Source: Tsuneonella suprasediminis (GTDB lineage Bacteria > Pseudomonadota > Alphaproteobacteria > Sphingomonadales > Sphingomonadaceae). Taken from it: DNA of 64,000 nt. The notes under the pieces are model-generated. The model was not told where the DNA came from, searched no databases, and was given only the letters and a program-made list of their open reading frames with translations. The stretch covers positions 1 to 64,000 of the forward strand of contig NZ_RAHJ01000022.1 of assembly GCF_003605755.1 (NCBI RefSeq). The letters are read 5' to 3'. The translations under genes were made by a program, and so were the position numbers. Below are positions 42,848-52,330 of the stretch, one piece after another. Position 1 is the stretch's first letter, and every line of letters starts with the position of its first letter.

Positions 42848-43378
42848 ATGTCTGGCCCGATCCGCGCGGTAGTTACCGGCGGCCCGGGTGCGGGCAAGTC
42901 GACTTTGCTGGCCGAATTGGCGCGGCGCGGTTTCTCTGTGGAGGAAGAGGCCGCGCGCGCCATTTTACAAGCCCCCGATGGCATGACGCTGAGAGAGCAC
43001 GATCCACAGGGCTTTGCCGATGCGATGTTTGCGCAAGAGCTTGCTAGTTTTGAGCGGGCGGGGGCGCGTGAAGGCGCCACAGTGTTCGATCGGGGCTTTC
43101 CCGATACTGTGGGTTTTTTGCGGCTCGAAGGGCTACCGCTGCCGGAAGCAATGGATCGGATATGCCGCGATGTACGGTATTCTGGCCCAATATTTCGTGC
43201 GCCGCCGTGGCAGGAAATCTACCGTTCGGATGAAGAGCGGATTCAGGATTGGGCCGAGGCGCAGGCCAGCGATGGCGCGGTATGCGCGGCCTGGCGGAAC
43301 TATGGCTACGACCTGATCGACTTGCCGTTTGTCAGCCCCGCTGAACGGGCCGATTTTGTGATTGAGCGGTTAGGCTGA
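42848..43378 (+). CDS. AAA_28-type P-loop ATPase
   Basis: This is a 176-aa single-domain P-loop protein. VVTGGPGAGKSTLLAELARR is Walker A, TVFDRGFPDTVGFLRLEG the central block with an Asp, and YDLIDLPFVSPAERADFVIE the C-terminus. The fold is kinase-like, the AAA_28 family, of unknown substrate. Start is ATG 42848 (GTG 42842 also possible), a few bases after rho. Its end overlaps the end of a convergent gene by 9 nt. Confidence 0.83.
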   Translation: MSGPIRAVVTGGPGAGKSTLLAELARRGFSVEEEAARAILQAPDGMTLREHDPQGFADAMFAQELASFERAGAREGATVFDRGFPDTVGFLRLEGLPLPEAMDRICRDVRYSGPIFRAPPWQEIYRSDEERIQDWAEAQASDGAVCAAWRNYGYDLIDLPFVSPAERADFVIERLG

Positions 43379-43768
43379 TGCCTTCGCCAGTTGTGCGCCC
43401 ATCATTTCCCATACTTTGTTAATCGCCTTCAGTGGGCGAACCATCACTTTGAAATCGGTGATCATTCCATCGTCATCGAAAGTGATCAGGTCGATACCGT
43501 TGATTTGAATGCCGTCCAGCTCTGTATAAAATTCCAGCATTGCCTGATTTCCATCCACCAGCTCGCGCGCATAGTGAAATTTGTCGGTATTGAGCACTAC
43601 GCCTGCCGCCGCGAGATAGGCGATGACAATGTCGCGCCCCATTTGCGGGGTATGCACGACCGGGGAATGGAACACCGCATCTTCGCGGATAATCGTCGCA
43701 AGCTCTTCCGGTTGGTTTCCACCATTCAGAATGCGATGCCAGTTTTCCAGCCCCTTGCGCGCGCTCAT
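43370..43768 (-). CDS. SnoaL-like (NTF2-fold) protein
   Basis: The 132-aa product has an NTF2-like cone fold: GLENWHRILNGGNQPEELAT, DAVFHSPVVHTPQMGRDIVI, and FDDDGMITDFKVMVRPLKAI. Members are isomerases, dehydratases or ligand binders, and the catalytic residues are not conserved across the family. Its start overlaps the end of the glutamate-synthase-like gene by 4 nt. Confidence 0.82.
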   Translation of the reverse strand: MSARKGLENWHRILNGGNQPEELATIIREDAVFHSPVVHTPQMGRDIVIAYLAAAGVVLNTDKFHYARELVDGNQAMLEFYTELDGIQINGIDLITFDDDGMITDFKVMVRPLKAINKVWEMMGAQLAKASA

Positions 43769-45387
43769 CTCAACCTCTCAAAAGTGTGTGCCTGTGCGGC
43801 ATTCCAGTACCGAGCATACTGTGTAGATTCTGGATCGGACAACAGAATTCCGGCCGGGAGGAAATCGTAGATCCTGTCGATCGCACGGGCCCGCGCGCTG
43901 TTGAGCCGTTCGTTGATGTGATCCGGGGTAATCTGCCAGGGATTGTCCAGCCCCATCGCGACAACGATCGTGCGGAGGGCATCGATCGTCGCATGTTGAA
44001 AATTGGCGACACGTTCGGCCTTGTCTTCCACCACCAGACCGCGTTGCCGGGTCTTATCCTGCGTGGCGATTCCGGTGGGGCAAGTATCTTCGTGGCAGCG
44101 CAGCGACTGTATGCAGCCCAGCGAAAACATCATCGCGCGCGCGGAATTGCACCAGTCGGCACCAAGGCCGATATTCATCGCCAGGCCTGCCCCCGAATGC
44201 ACCTTGCCCGATGTGCCTAGCTTGATCTCACCCTTTAAATCGCATCCAATCAATGCATTACGGACAAGAATCAGACCCTCGCGCAATGGCATGCCCACAC
44301 GGTTGGATAGTTCCACCGGTGCAGCACCAGTGCCACCTTCGGCACCGTCAACGACGATATAATCGAGCCGGATACCGGTTTCGCGCATCGCCTTCATGAT
44401 CGCGAACACTTCGTGTGGCTGACCCACGCATAGCTTGATACCGACAGGTTTGCCGCCGGAGAGTTCGCGCAATCGGGCCGCCCATTCGAGCAATTCGATT
44501 GGCGTGGAGAAGGTGGAGTGGGCAGCGGGGGATACACAATCCTGTCTCACGGGCACATGGCGGGTTTCAGCGATTTCCTGGCTTACCTTCGGACCCGGCA
44601 ACACTCCGCCGTGCCCCGGTTTGGCCCCTTGACTGAGCTTGATCTCGACCATTTTGACCTGATCGATACTGGCGGTTTCGCTGAACCGCCCTTCATCGAA
44701 ACCACCTTTTTCATCGCGGCATCCGAAATATCCACTGCCGATTTCCCAGACCAGATCGCCGCCGTGTGTCCGGTGATATTTCGACAGGCCGCCTTCGCCG
44801 GTGTCGTGATAGAATCCACCAAGCGCGGCCCCTTTGTTCAGCGCCATGATCGCGTTGGCGGACAACGAACCGAAACTCATCGCGGAAATGTTCAGCAAAG
44901 CAGCGGAATAAGGACGTTTGCATTGCTCCGTGCCGACCGTCACGCGCCAGTCTTCGGGTGCTTTCTCGTTCGGTACGATGGAGTGGGCGAGCCATTCGTA
45001 TTCGTCGGAATAGACATCCAGTTCGGTGCCAAACGGATGATCGTCCAGCTCTTTCTTCGCCCGTGCATAGACCAGCGCGCGCTCGTCGTGATTAAAGGGC
45101 CGCCCTTCCAGATCGCCTTCGACGATATAGGCTCGTGCGAATGGGCGCAGATCTTCCATCGCCCAACGCACGCGGGCAAGCAGCGGGTAATTTCGGCGCA
45201 GCGTGTGCTTACTCTGAAAGAAATCCCACACAGCCACTGCCAACAGGGGAATCGTCGCCAGAAGGCCCCATCGCCATGCCCCTCCTGCCCAGAACAGCAA
45301 CAGGCTGAGCGCGGCCATCAGGGCCAGTGGCAACATTCGCGCGAACAGGTTTTCGGTGTGGTGTCGCGTCGCCGAACTGAAAATCAT
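43765..45387 (-). CDS. FMN-binding glutamate synthase-like protein
   Basis: The 540-aa product has one or two N-terminal membrane helices (LALMAALSLLLFWAGGAWRW) followed by the GltB central/FMN domain: HRTHGGDLVWEIGSGYFGCR, GGVLPGPKVSQEIAETRHVP, DYIVVDGAEGGTGAAPVELS and a [3Fe-4S]-type cysteine region SLGCIQSLRCHEDTCPTGIA. It lacks the glutamine amidotransferase domain, so it is not canonical glutamate synthase. The substrate is unknown; a membrane-bound FMN oxidoreductase is likely. The start is adjacent to the dienelactone hydrolase stop. Confidence 0.88.
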   Translation of the reverse strand: MIFSSATRHHTENLFARMLPLALMAALSLLLFWAGGAWRWGLLATIPLLAVAVWDFFQSKHTLRRNYPLLARVRWAMEDLRPFARAYIVEGDLEGRPFNHDERALVYARAKKELDDHPFGTELDVYSDEYEWLAHSIVPNEKAPEDWRVTVGTEQCKRPYSAALLNISAMSFGSLSANAIMALNKGAALGGFYHDTGEGGLSKYHRTHGGDLVWEIGSGYFGCRDEKGGFDEGRFSETASIDQVKMVEIKLSQGAKPGHGGVLPGPKVSQEIAETRHVPVRQDCVSPAAHSTFSTPIELLEWAARLRELSGGKPVGIKLCVGQPHEVFAIMKAMRETGIRLDYIVVDGAEGGTGAAPVELSNRVGMPLREGLILVRNALIGCDLKGEIKLGTSGKVHSGAGLAMNIGLGADWCNSARAMMFSLGCIQSLRCHEDTCPTGIATQDKTRQRGLVVEDKAERVANFQHATIDALRTIVVAMGLDNPWQITPDHINERLNSARARAIDRIYDFLPAGILLSDPESTQYARYWNAAQAHTFERLR

Positions 45388-46085
45388 CAGCCCAGATGCT
45401 CCGCAAAGAAGGCATCGGTTCGGGTGTCAGCCAGAGTAGCCCCTTCTTCGTTACGTCGTTTGCCGAACTGAGTGGCGAATCCGTGATCCAATCCGGCATA
45501 GTCGTGCAAGGTAACCCTGGGATGATCGTCCAGCCCCTCGTGCATCGCCTTCTGCGCTTCTGGCGGGACGAATCCGTCGGCTGTCGGGATATGCAGCATC
45601 AGCGGATTGGCGATGGCGTGACTTTCGCGCAGCAGATCGGGGATGCCCACTGCATAATACCCCACGGATGCATCAACATCGGTGCGGGCGGCGGTCATGT
45701 ATGCGAGCCGCCCACCAAGGCAGTAGCCCACTGCACCGACTTTCTTGCCGCCACTTTCCGCGCGGGCCCATTTGATTGTCGCTTCGATGTCGCGGATGCC
45801 CTGATCCTGATTGAATTTGCCCATCAGATCGAGCGCGCGCTGGAATTCCGGCTCGATATCGGGATCGAGTTCGATACCGGGTTCCAGTCGCCAGAACAGG
45901 TCGGGGGCAACGGCCAGATAACCCTGTTCGGCAAACAGATCGCATTTGCGGCGAATGCCTGCATTCACCCCGAAGATTTCCTGAATAACCACTATGGCGG
46001 CCTTGGGCTGGCTGGCCGGCTTGGCAACATATGCGGAAAAGCTGGAGTCGCCCGAAAGGGTGTCGATCGTGGTTTCGGTAGTCAC
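45387..46085 (-). CDS. Dienelactone hydrolase family protein
   Basis: This 232-aa alpha/beta hydrolase has the nucleophile elbow VGAVGYCLGGRLAYM (G-x-C-x-G, cysteine nucleophile as in dienelactone hydrolases), acid Asp in HIPTADGFVPP and catalytic His in DYAGLDHGFA. It hydrolyses lactone or ester substrates. Start GTG 46085 follows GGGAG by 7 nt; the open frame extends further but lacks similarity. It ends where the glutamate-synthase-like gene begins. Confidence 0.88.
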   Translation of the reverse strand: MTTETTIDTLSGDSSFSAYVAKPASQPKAAIVVIQEIFGVNAGIRRKCDLFAEQGYLAVAPDLFWRLEPGIELDPDIEPEFQRALDLMGKFNQDQGIRDIEATIKWARAESGGKKVGAVGYCLGGRLAYMTAARTDVDASVGYYAVGIPDLLRESHAIANPLMLHIPTADGFVPPEAQKAMHEGLDDHPRVTLHDYAGLDHGFATQFGKRRNEEGATLADTRTDAFFAEHLG

Positions 46086-46185
46086 GCAATATCTCCCGTG
46101 TTTCGATGCTGATTTACGCGTAGGGCTTGCGGATGGCGTGCGGCAAGCCAAGATGTACAGTCTTACGTATAACGGAGAAGCTGTG

Positions 46186-46461
46186 ATGAAGGTCCATGTC
46201 GAAATCGATTGCACGCCGGAAGAAGCGCGGGCCTTCATGGGATTGCCGGATGTCGGCCAGGCCAACGATGTCTATGTCGAGATGATGACGAAGGCGATGA
46301 AGGGCGTGGGCAGCACTGAAAAGCTTCAGGAATATGCCAATCAGCTTGCCCCGATGGGGCAGGTGGGAATGAAGCTGTTTCAGAATTTCATTGAAGGCGC
46401 GGTGAAGGCGCAGGGTGCGGCCAGCGGTGCTGCCGCGGGCAAATCCGATAAGGACAAGTAG
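46186..46461 (+). CDS. DUF6489 family protein, 91 aa
   Basis: This small helical protein (MKVHVEIDCTPEEARAFMGL, VEMMTKAMKGVGSTEKLQEY) of unknown function is conserved in sphingomonads and relatives. ATG 46186 follows GGAGA by 7 nt, with TATAAC just upstream as a possible -10. The Ala/Lys-rich tail (GAASGAAAGKSDKDK) is probably disordered. It lies upstream of mnmE by 35 bp. Confidence 0.75.
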   Translation: MKVHVEIDCTPEEARAFMGLPDVGQANDVYVEMMTKAMKGVGSTEKLQEYANQLAPMGQVGMKLFQNFIEGAVKAQGAASGAAAGKSDKDK

Positions 46462-46496
46462 AATTCAGCGCTGAATTTTATCGGCAGGCAGCCGCG

Positions 46497-47768
46497 GTGA
46501 TCGACACGATCTTTGCTTTATCGAGCGGTGCACCGCCCGCAGCGATTGCTGTTGTGCGGATCAGCGGTCCGCGCGCGCGCGACGTTTTGGCGGCGCTGTC
46601 TGGCAAAGTTCCTCAGGCGCGGCGGGCCGTGGCGACTCCTTTATATAGTACCGCAGGCGATCTGCTCGATCGGGCGCTGGTCCTGTGGCTTCCGGGGCCA
46701 GGCACCGCGACCGGTGAAGATACCGTGGAACTTCACCTCCACGGCGGACGCGCGGTCGTGTCCGCCGTGGAGGCTGCGCTCGCGGAAGCGGGGCTGCGAC
46801 GGGCCCAGCCGGGAGAGTTCACCCGCCGCGCCTTTGCCAACGGACGGATCGATCTGGCCGAGGCTGAGGGGCTGGCCGACCTGCTTGAAGCGGAGACCGA
46901 ACTGCAGCGGCGCGCGGCGATGGCATTGGCATCGGGAGCCTTGTCGCGAACCGTCGATGACTGGCGCGAGCGCGTGTTGGGTCTTTCGGCGTTGGTCGAG
47001 GCGGTGCTCGATTTCGGAGATGAGGACGATGTCAACGGTTTTCCCGGCGATTTCGGATCACGAGTCGATACGTTGGCGGAAGACATTGCCGAGTGGCTGG
47101 CAAGGCCGCGTAGCGAACCGCTGAAGGCAGGGTTCAGAGTGGTGCTGGCTGGCCCGCCGAATGCTGGAAAGTCAAGCTTATTCAATGCTTTGTTGGAAAA
47201 TGAAGCGGCAATTGTCTCTCCGATAGCAGGGACAACGCGTGACATTATCGAGCGCTCTGTCGCGATTGATGGAGTACCGTTCACCTTCGTCGACACTGCG
47301 GGCTTGCATGATGGCAGCGAGGACGCGATCGAGCGCGAAGGAATCGGGCGAGCACAGGCAGCAATGTGTAATGCCGACCTGGTGCTCTGGCTTGGCCCGG
47401 AAGGGCAGGGGCCTGATGATGCTTGGGAGATTGAGAGCAAGGCCGATGCAGGTCATGCGACAAAGGCTTCTCCCAGATTGCGGGTGTCTGCCAGCGACGG
47501 CTTCGGCATTGGCGAGCTGAAACGTCAACTGATTGAACATGCCCGCACCTGTCTTCCCAAGCCGGGGGAGGGGGCTCTTAACTCCCGCCAGCATGCAATA
47601 CTTCAGGATGCCTATGAAGCGCTGCACGGCATCGATATTCAGAGAGATGCACTGATCGTAGCCGAACAGCTGCGTTCTGCCCGTGTGGCGTTTGACAGAT
47701 TGACCGGGCGCGCCACCACCGAAGATATGCTTGATGCGTTGTTTGGGCGTTTCTGTATCGGCAAGTGA
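46497..47768 (+). CDS. mnmE: tRNA-5-carboxymethylaminomethyl-uridine synthase GTPase MnmE
   Basis: The 423-aa GTPase works with MnmG to modify U34 of tRNAs reading A/G-ending codons. The N-terminal domain starts at GTG 46497 (DTIFALSSGAPPAAIAVVRI), then LHLHGGRAVVSAVEAAL and GEFTRRAFANGRIDLAEAEG. The G domain has G1 AGPPNAGKSSLFNALLENEA, G2 GTTRD, and G3 DTAG at 267. The expected NKxD of G4 reads SKAD (S314-D317). The protein ends in the conserved FCIGK with the formyl-THF-binding cysteine. It starts the mnm-rsmG-par cluster. Confidence 0.95.
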   Translation: MIDTIFALSSGAPPAAIAVVRISGPRARDVLAALSGKVPQARRAVATPLYSTAGDLLDRALVLWLPGPGTATGEDTVELHLHGGRAVVSAVEAALAEAGLRRAQPGEFTRRAFANGRIDLAEAEGLADLLEAETELQRRAAMALASGALSRTVDDWRERVLGLSALVEAVLDFGDEDDVNGFPGDFGSRVDTLAEDIAEWLARPRSEPLKAGFRVVLAGPPNAGKSSLFNALLENEAAIVSPIAGTTRDIIERSVAIDGVPFTFVDTAGLHDGSEDAIEREGIGRAQAAMCNADLVLWLGPEGQGPDDAWEIESKADAGHATKASPRLRVSASDGFGIGELKRQLIEHARTCLPKPGEGALNSRQHAILQDAYEALHGIDIQRDALIVAEQLRSARVAFDRLTGRATTEDMLDALFGRFCIGK

Positions 47769-47774
47769 CGTGGG

Positions 47775-47790
47775 TGTTTCACGTGAAACA
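47775..47790. promoter_or_regulatory. parS: parS centromere site 1
   Basis: TGTTTCACGTGAAACA is a perfect 16-bp palindrome identical to the classic bacterial parS consensus. It lies 7 bp after the mnmE stop codon, in the gap before mnmG. Confidence 0.95.
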
Positions 47791-47812
47791 CGGCAAGCTG
47801 AGGTGAACGGCA

Positions 47813-47828
47813 GGTTCCACGTGGAACA
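47813..47828. promoter_or_regulatory. parS: parS centromere site 2
   Basis: GGTTCCACGTGGAACA matches the TTCCACGTGGAA variant of parS, 38 bp downstream of site 1 and before the mnmG start. Only its first base departs from a full palindrome. Confidence 0.92.
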
Positions 47829-47871
47829 AGGCTTTGACCCGCTTCGATAGCTGCCGTATTTAGTACGCCAC

Positions 47872-49728
47872 ATGAAGCAATTTGATATCATCGTAGTCGG
47901 CGGCGGACATGCTGGCGTCGAGGCGGCGGCTGTTGCCGCCCGAATGGGTGCGCGTGTAGCGCTGGTGACATTCGACCGGCAGACGGTGGGTGCAATGAGC
48001 TGCAATCCGGCCATCGGGGGCTTGGGCAAGGGGCATCTGGTACGCGAGGTAGATGCGTTCGATGGCATTATCGGACGCGCGGCAGACGCTGCGGCCATCC
48101 ACTATCGAATGCTCAACCGCTCGAAAGGAAGCGCGGTGTGGGGCCCACGCGTTCAGGCGGACCGGACCCTGTTCAAAGCGGCGGTTCAGCAGATGCTGGG
48201 CACGCAAGGCGATCTGACCATTGTCGAAGGTGAAGCGGCGGCGCTGGTATTGGATGGGGGCCGGATCGTCGGTCTCGATCTGGCCGACGGTTCCCGTATC
48301 CACGCAGCTGCCGTTGTTCTGTGCACAGGAACATTTCTGGGTGGTACGCTGTTTCGCGGGGAGGAGCGGTTTGATGGAGGGCGCATCGGAGAGAGTTCGG
48401 CGCAGATCCTCGCTGCCCAGTTGCGCGAGGCGGATCTGCCAATGGCTCGTCTCAAGACCGGAACCCCGCCTCGTCTTGACGGCCGCACCATTGATTGGGC
48501 ACGCCTTGAAGAGCAGCGGTCCGATGCGGAGCAGTGGACAATGTCGCCGCTCACGCCGCGGCGTATCAATCCGCAGCTTGCATGTGCGATAACCCGAACC
48601 ACAGAGGCGGGCCATGATGTGATCCGTGCCAACCTCCACCGGTCGCCTCTCTTCAGCGGTGCAATCGGGGCAACCGGGCCTCGTTACTGCCCTTCGATTG
48701 AGGATAAAATCCACCGTTTTGGTGATCGGGACGGGCATCAGGTGTTTCTGGAGCCGGAAGGGCTGGCCACGCATCTGGTATATCCCAACGGGATTAGCAC
48801 CTCATTGCCGGTTGATGTGCAGTTGGCATTTCTGCGCACAATGGCCGGTCTCGAACGTGTAGAGATGATGGTGCCGGGTTACGCAGTGGAATACGATCAT
48901 ATCGATCCTCGCGCTCTGGATGGCGGTTTGCAGGTGCGGGCCATTCCCGGCCTCTATTGCGCGGGTCAGATAAATGGCACCACCGGTTACGAGGAGGCGG
49001 CGGCTCAGGGGTTGGTGGCAGGTATGCATGCGGCAGCGGCTGTACAACAGCGCGACGTTGCGATGATGGACCGAACGAATTCCTATATCGCCGTCATGAT
49101 CGATGATCTGACACTCCACGGCGCGAGTGAGCCATATCGCATGTTGACGGCTCGTGCCGAGTACCGACTTCGTTTGCGGGCCAGCAATGCAGGTACGCGG
49201 CTGACCCCCCTTGCGATCTCCGCACAATGTGTGGGGGTTCAACGGGCGGCCTGGTTTGCAGATCGCTCCGTCAAACGTTCCACGTGGAACGATGCGCTGG
49301 CAGCTTCAGTTTCGTCAGTTGATCTGTTTAATTCCGGGCTCGACGTGAAGCGGGATGCCGGCCCCAAGCCATTGCATGAATGGCTGGCGCACCCGCAATT
49401 GAGCGCTGAGGGCTTAACCCAATGGTTGCCGGAGGGTTTTAACGAGGATGATATAGGTTTGGAGCTGGCCGAAGATGCTGCTTACGCTCCATACCTGGCA
49501 CGCCAAGAAGCGGAATTGCGGGATTTGCGTGCCAGCGATGCAGTGCAAATTCCCGGGGACTTTTCTTATGCCTCCGTTCCGGGTCTTTCGAATGAAATGA
49601 TCGAACGCCTGACAACTGCGCGCCCGGTGACACTCGCAGCTGCAGGTAGGGTGGCGGGCGTGACACCAGCTGCCCTCGCAGCGTTGCTAGTGCGTGTCCG
49701 TCGGCACAATGAGGGTATTGCGGCATGA
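47872..49728 (+). CDS. mnmG: tRNA uridine-5-carboxymethylaminomethyl modification enzyme MnmG
   Basis: The 618-aa FAD protein (GidA) partners MnmE. The dinucleotide loop is [20 protein letters not shown], followed by [20 protein letters not shown] and [40 protein letters not shown] is the second conserved block, and the C-terminal helical domain binds MnmE and tRNA. The coding sequence itself contains parS site 3 at 49276-49291, encoding RSTWNDA. Confidence 0.97.
   Translation: MKQFDIIVVGGGHAGVEAAAVAARMGARVALVTFDRQTVGAMSCNPAIGGLGKGHLVREVDAFDGIIGRAADAAAIHYRMLNRSKGSAVWGPRVQADRTLFKAAVQQMLGTQGDLTIVEGEAAALVLDGGRIVGLDLADGSRIHAAAVVLCTGTFLGGTLFRGEERFDGGRIGESSAQILAAQLREADLPMARLKTGTPPRLDGRTIDWARLEEQRSDAEQWTMSPLTPRRINPQLACAITRTTEAGHDVIRANLHRSPLFSGAIGATGPRYCPSIEDKIHRFGDRDGHQVFLEPEGLATHLVYPNGISTSLPVDVQLAFLRTMAGLERVEMMVPGYAVEYDHIDPRALDGGLQVRAIPGLYCAGQINGTTGYEEAAAQGLVAGMHAAAAVQQRDVAMMDRTNSYIAVMIDDLTLHGASEPYRMLTARAEYRLRLRASNAGTRLTPLAISAQCVGVQRAAWFADRSVKRSTWNDALAASVSSVDLFNSGLDVKRDAGPKPLHEWLAHPQLSAEGLTQWLPEGFNEDDIGLELAEDAAYAPYLARQEAELRDLRASDAVQIPGDFSYASVPGLSNEMIERLTTARPVTLAAAGRVAGVTPAALAALLVRVRRHNEGIAA
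49276..49291. promoter_or_regulatory. parS: parS centromere site 3 (inside mnmG)
   Basis: CGTTCCACGTGGAACG is a perfect palindrome inside the mnmG coding sequence. It matches the core GTTCCACGTGGAAC. Confidence 0.9.
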
Positions 49729-50360
49729 TCAGTAGTGAGTACGAAGCGAGAGAGTTGGTATTAAACCTATGCGGTTCAGATAGCATCGCGCGGTTCGAAC
49801 TTGTCGCTGATCGTCTGCGGCAGGAGAATACACGCCAGAATCTGGTATCGGCCGCTTCGCTGGATTCTGTGTGGCAGCGCCACATCGCGGATTCGGTCCA
49901 GCTGCTCCGCCATGTTCCACGTGAAACAGCGATGGATTTATGGCTCGATCTAGGGACTGGGGCTGGCTTTCCGGGCTTGGCGATTGCCATTGCACGACCT
50001 GATTGGAATGTTTGTCTGGTCGAGTCGCGTAAACGACGGGTCGAATGGTTGGGGGCGATGATTGCCGAACTTGACCTGCGGCAATGCCGGATTGAAGGGA
50101 AGCGTTTGGAGCTTGTCGATCCTGTCCCAGCATCGGTCATCTCGGCTCGTGCCTTTGCGCCGTTGCCAAAACTGCTCGACTTATCGCGGCGATTTTCCAC
50201 AGACGACACATTATGGTTGTTGCCCAAGGGGCGTTCAGCGGGGCATGAAGTGAGCGAGCTACCGCGACAACTGCGTCGCATGTTTCACGTGGAACCCTCG
50301 CTAACCGATCCCGAATCGGGTATCGTCATCGGAAGAGCCAAGGAGGCGAAGCCCGTATGA
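49725..50360 (+). CDS. rsmG: 16S rRNA (guanine-527-N7)-methyltransferase
   Basis: The 211-aa GidB family enzyme methylates G527 of 16S r[23 protein letters not shown] is SAM motif [12 protein letters not shown] motif II, and [17 protein letters not shown] the catalytic block. The start overlaps the mnmG stop by 4 nt (ATGA), and the stop overlaps the parA start likewise. Two parS sites (49913 and 50281) lie within the gene. Confidence 0.95.
   Translation: MISSEYEARELVLNLCGSDSIARFELVADRLRQENTRQNLVSAASLDSVWQRHIADSVQLLRHVPRETAMDLWLDLGTGAGFPGLAIAIARPDWNVCLVESRKRRVEWLGAMIAELDLRQCRIEGKRLELVDPVPASVISARAFAPLPKLLDLSRRFSTDDTLWLLPKGRSAGHEVSELPRQLRRMFHVEPSLTDPESGIVIGRAKEAKPV
49913..49928. promoter_or_regulatory. 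parS: parS centromere site 4 (inside rsmG)
   Basis: TGTTCCACGTGAAACA is a mixed-half parS (one TTCCAC arm, one GTGAAA arm) inside rsmG. It encodes HVPRETA. Confidence 0.92.
50281..50296. promoter_or_regulatory. parS: parS centromere site 5 (inside rsmG)
   Basis: TGTTTCACGTGGAACC is a mixed-half parS near the 3' end of rsmG, about 60 bp before parA. It encodes MFHVEP. Confidence 0.9.
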
Positions 50361-51133
50361 TCACAATCGCCATTGCAAACCAGAAGGGCGGGGTGGGAAA
50401 AACCACGACAGCGATCAATATCGCCACCGCTATGGCCGCCACCGCTTGGAGGACGTTGCTGATTGATCTCGATCCGCAAGGTAATGCCTCAACAGGTCTT
50501 GGCCTTGGCAACGACGACCGGGAGAGTTCGAGCTACGAATTGCTGGTTGAAGGCGCTCCACTGGCATCGTGCATTCAGCCCACCAGCATTCCCGGAATGG
50601 ATATCGTTCCGGCCACTCAGGATTTGAGCGGCGCCGAAGTGGAACTGGTTGCAGTCGAAGATCGCACCGCGCGCCTGTCGAATGCGCTCTCCGGGCATAT
50701 CGGGCATGATATCGCCTTTATCGATTGCCCTCCGTCGCTTGGTCTGTTGACGCTAAACGCATTGAGTGCGGCGGATACTTTGCTGGTTCCTCTCCAGTGC
50801 GAGTTTTTCGCGCTCGAAGGGTTGAGCCAGCTTTTGCAAACGGTGGAACGGGTGCAAAATCGGTTCAATCCCGATCTTGGAATTATCGGTATTGCCTTGA
50901 CCATGTTCGACCGGCGTAATCGATTGACCGATCAGGTGGCAGACGATGTGCGCGATTGTCTGGGCAATCTGGTGTTTGACTCGGTGATCCCGCGTAATGT
51001 CCGCCTTTCCGAAGCACCGAGCCACGGGCTGCCCGCGCTGGTCTATGATCATAACTGCCCTGGTAGTCGCGCTTATATTTCGCTGGCGCGGGAATTGATC
51101 GGGCGAATTCCGGGTGAAAGGAAGGCGGCATGA
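50357..51133 (+). CDS. parA: Chromosome partitioning ATPase ParA
   Basis: The 258-aa deviant Walker-A ATPase has ANQKGGVGKTTTAINIATAM with signature Lys at K10 and catalytic-loop Lys at K15, then LLIDLDPQGNASTGLGLGND and FIDCPPSLGLLTLNALSAAD. ATP-dependent DNA binding of ParA drives movement of ParB-parS complexes to the opposite pole. It overlaps rsmG and parB by 4 nt each. Confidence 0.97.
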   Translation: MITIAIANQKGGVGKTTTAINIATAMAATAWRTLLIDLDPQGNASTGLGLGNDDRESSSYELLVEGAPLASCIQPTSIPGMDIVPATQDLSGAEVELVAVEDRTARLSNALSGHIGHDIAFIDCPPSLGLLTLNALSAADTLLVPLQCEFFALEGLSQLLQTVERVQNRFNPDLGIIGIALTMFDRRNRLTDQVADDVRDCLGNLVFDSVIPRNVRLSEAPSHGLPALVYDHNCPGSRAYISLARELIGRIPGERKAA

Positions 51134-52113
51134 GCGATTCCAAGGATTCCGCCATTCGCTTTTCCATTCCCGAGCGGCCTAAGAGTGATCCCAAGAAGAA
51201 GCTTGGCAAAGGGCTGGGCGCCCTGTTGGGGGAGACGCGGCGGGAGGAGCCGTTGGTATCCGATCGCACTAACGGTGGCGACCAAAGTATTGAAATATCA
51301 GTAAATTCTGGACTTTCCAGCCTTGCAGTCGCGTCGATAGAGCCACTTCCCGACCAGCCCCGTAAGCATTTCGATGCCGATGCATTGGATCAGCTCGCCC
51401 AGTCGATCGCACAGCGAGGGGTTATTCAGCCGATCATCGTTCGCCCGCTGGCGGGGGGGCGTTATCAGCTTGTGGCCGGCGAACGTCGCTGGCGCGCCGC
51501 GCAGAAGGCGCGGCTGCACGAAATCCCGGCACTGGTTCGCGATCTGGACGAGCGTGAGGTTATGGCGCTCGCGTTGATTGAGAATGTTCAGCGCGAAGAT
51601 CTCAATCCTGTTGAAGAAGGTCGGGCTTATCAAAGGCTTGCCGATCTGGAAGGAATGACGCAGGCTGAAATCGCACAGTTGGTCGACAAGTCGCGCAGCC
51701 ACGTCGCAAACTTGCAGCGGTTGCTGCTCCTTCCCGAAGAAGTGCTCGATATGGTGGAGGCGGATTCGCTGACCATGGGGCACGCCCGCGCCCTGATCGG
51801 CAATGACAATGCGGTCGAACTGGCGCGGCAGGCGGTGAAGAACAAGTTGTCCGTCCGTGAGGTGGAGCGTCTCGTGCGGCGTGGCAGTGCTAGCGGCGAA
51901 GAACCGAGTGGCAGGCGTAAGACCCGGGCAGCTCGAAATCCGGCAAGCGATGCAGATATCGCCGCAGTTCAGCGCCATCTGGAAGAATTTCTGGGGCTAA
52001 GCGTTCAGATCAAGACAGATGCCGATCCGCGCGCAGGCACAGTATCGATCCGATACCGGACGCTCGATCAACTCGATCTGATTTGCCAACGGCTGACAGG
52101 CGGCGACATCTGA
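51130..52113 (+). CDS. parB: Chromosome partitioning protein ParB
   Basis: The 327-aa ParB has an N-terminal ParA-interacting tail (KKKLGKGLGALLGE), the ParB/Srx CTPase domain with VAGERRWRAAQKARLHEIPA (the GERRxR CTP-binding box), a HTH domain for parS (TQAEIAQLVDKSRSHVANLQ, SLTMGHARALIG), and a C-terminal dimerisation domain. ParB loads at parS and spreads as a CTP-dependent clamp. Five candidate parS sites are located within 3.4 kb upstream. Confidence 0.97.
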   Translation: MSDSKDSAIRFSIPERPKSDPKKKLGKGLGALLGETRREEPLVSDRTNGGDQSIEISVNSGLSSLAVASIEPLPDQPRKHFDADALDQLAQSIAQRGVIQPIIVRPLAGGRYQLVAGERRWRAAQKARLHEIPALVRDLDEREVMALALIENVQREDLNPVEEGRAYQRLADLEGMTQAEIAQLVDKSRSHVANLQRLLLLPEEVLDMVEADSLTMGHARALIGNDNAVELARQAVKNKLSVREVERLVRRGSASGEEPSGRRKTRAARNPASDADIAAVQRHLEEFLGLSVQIKTDADPRAGTVSIRYRTLDQLDLICQRLTGGDI

Positions 52114-52330
52114 TCGACCTCGCATTGGAAGTGAGCTTGATATAACGATTCGTGGGCCCTCAGCTGCGGGACGCGCCATTGCCGGTTTGCGGTCGCCTTG
52201 TATTCCGGCAGAAAAGACAGGTCCGTTTTATTTGGACGGTGAGAGATAAACCGTTGCCGCCTCGCACCTGCCTCTGGGCCGAGAACGTATATCGCATCAC
52301 TCAACGTACCAGAGGCGGATGCTGGCAGGT

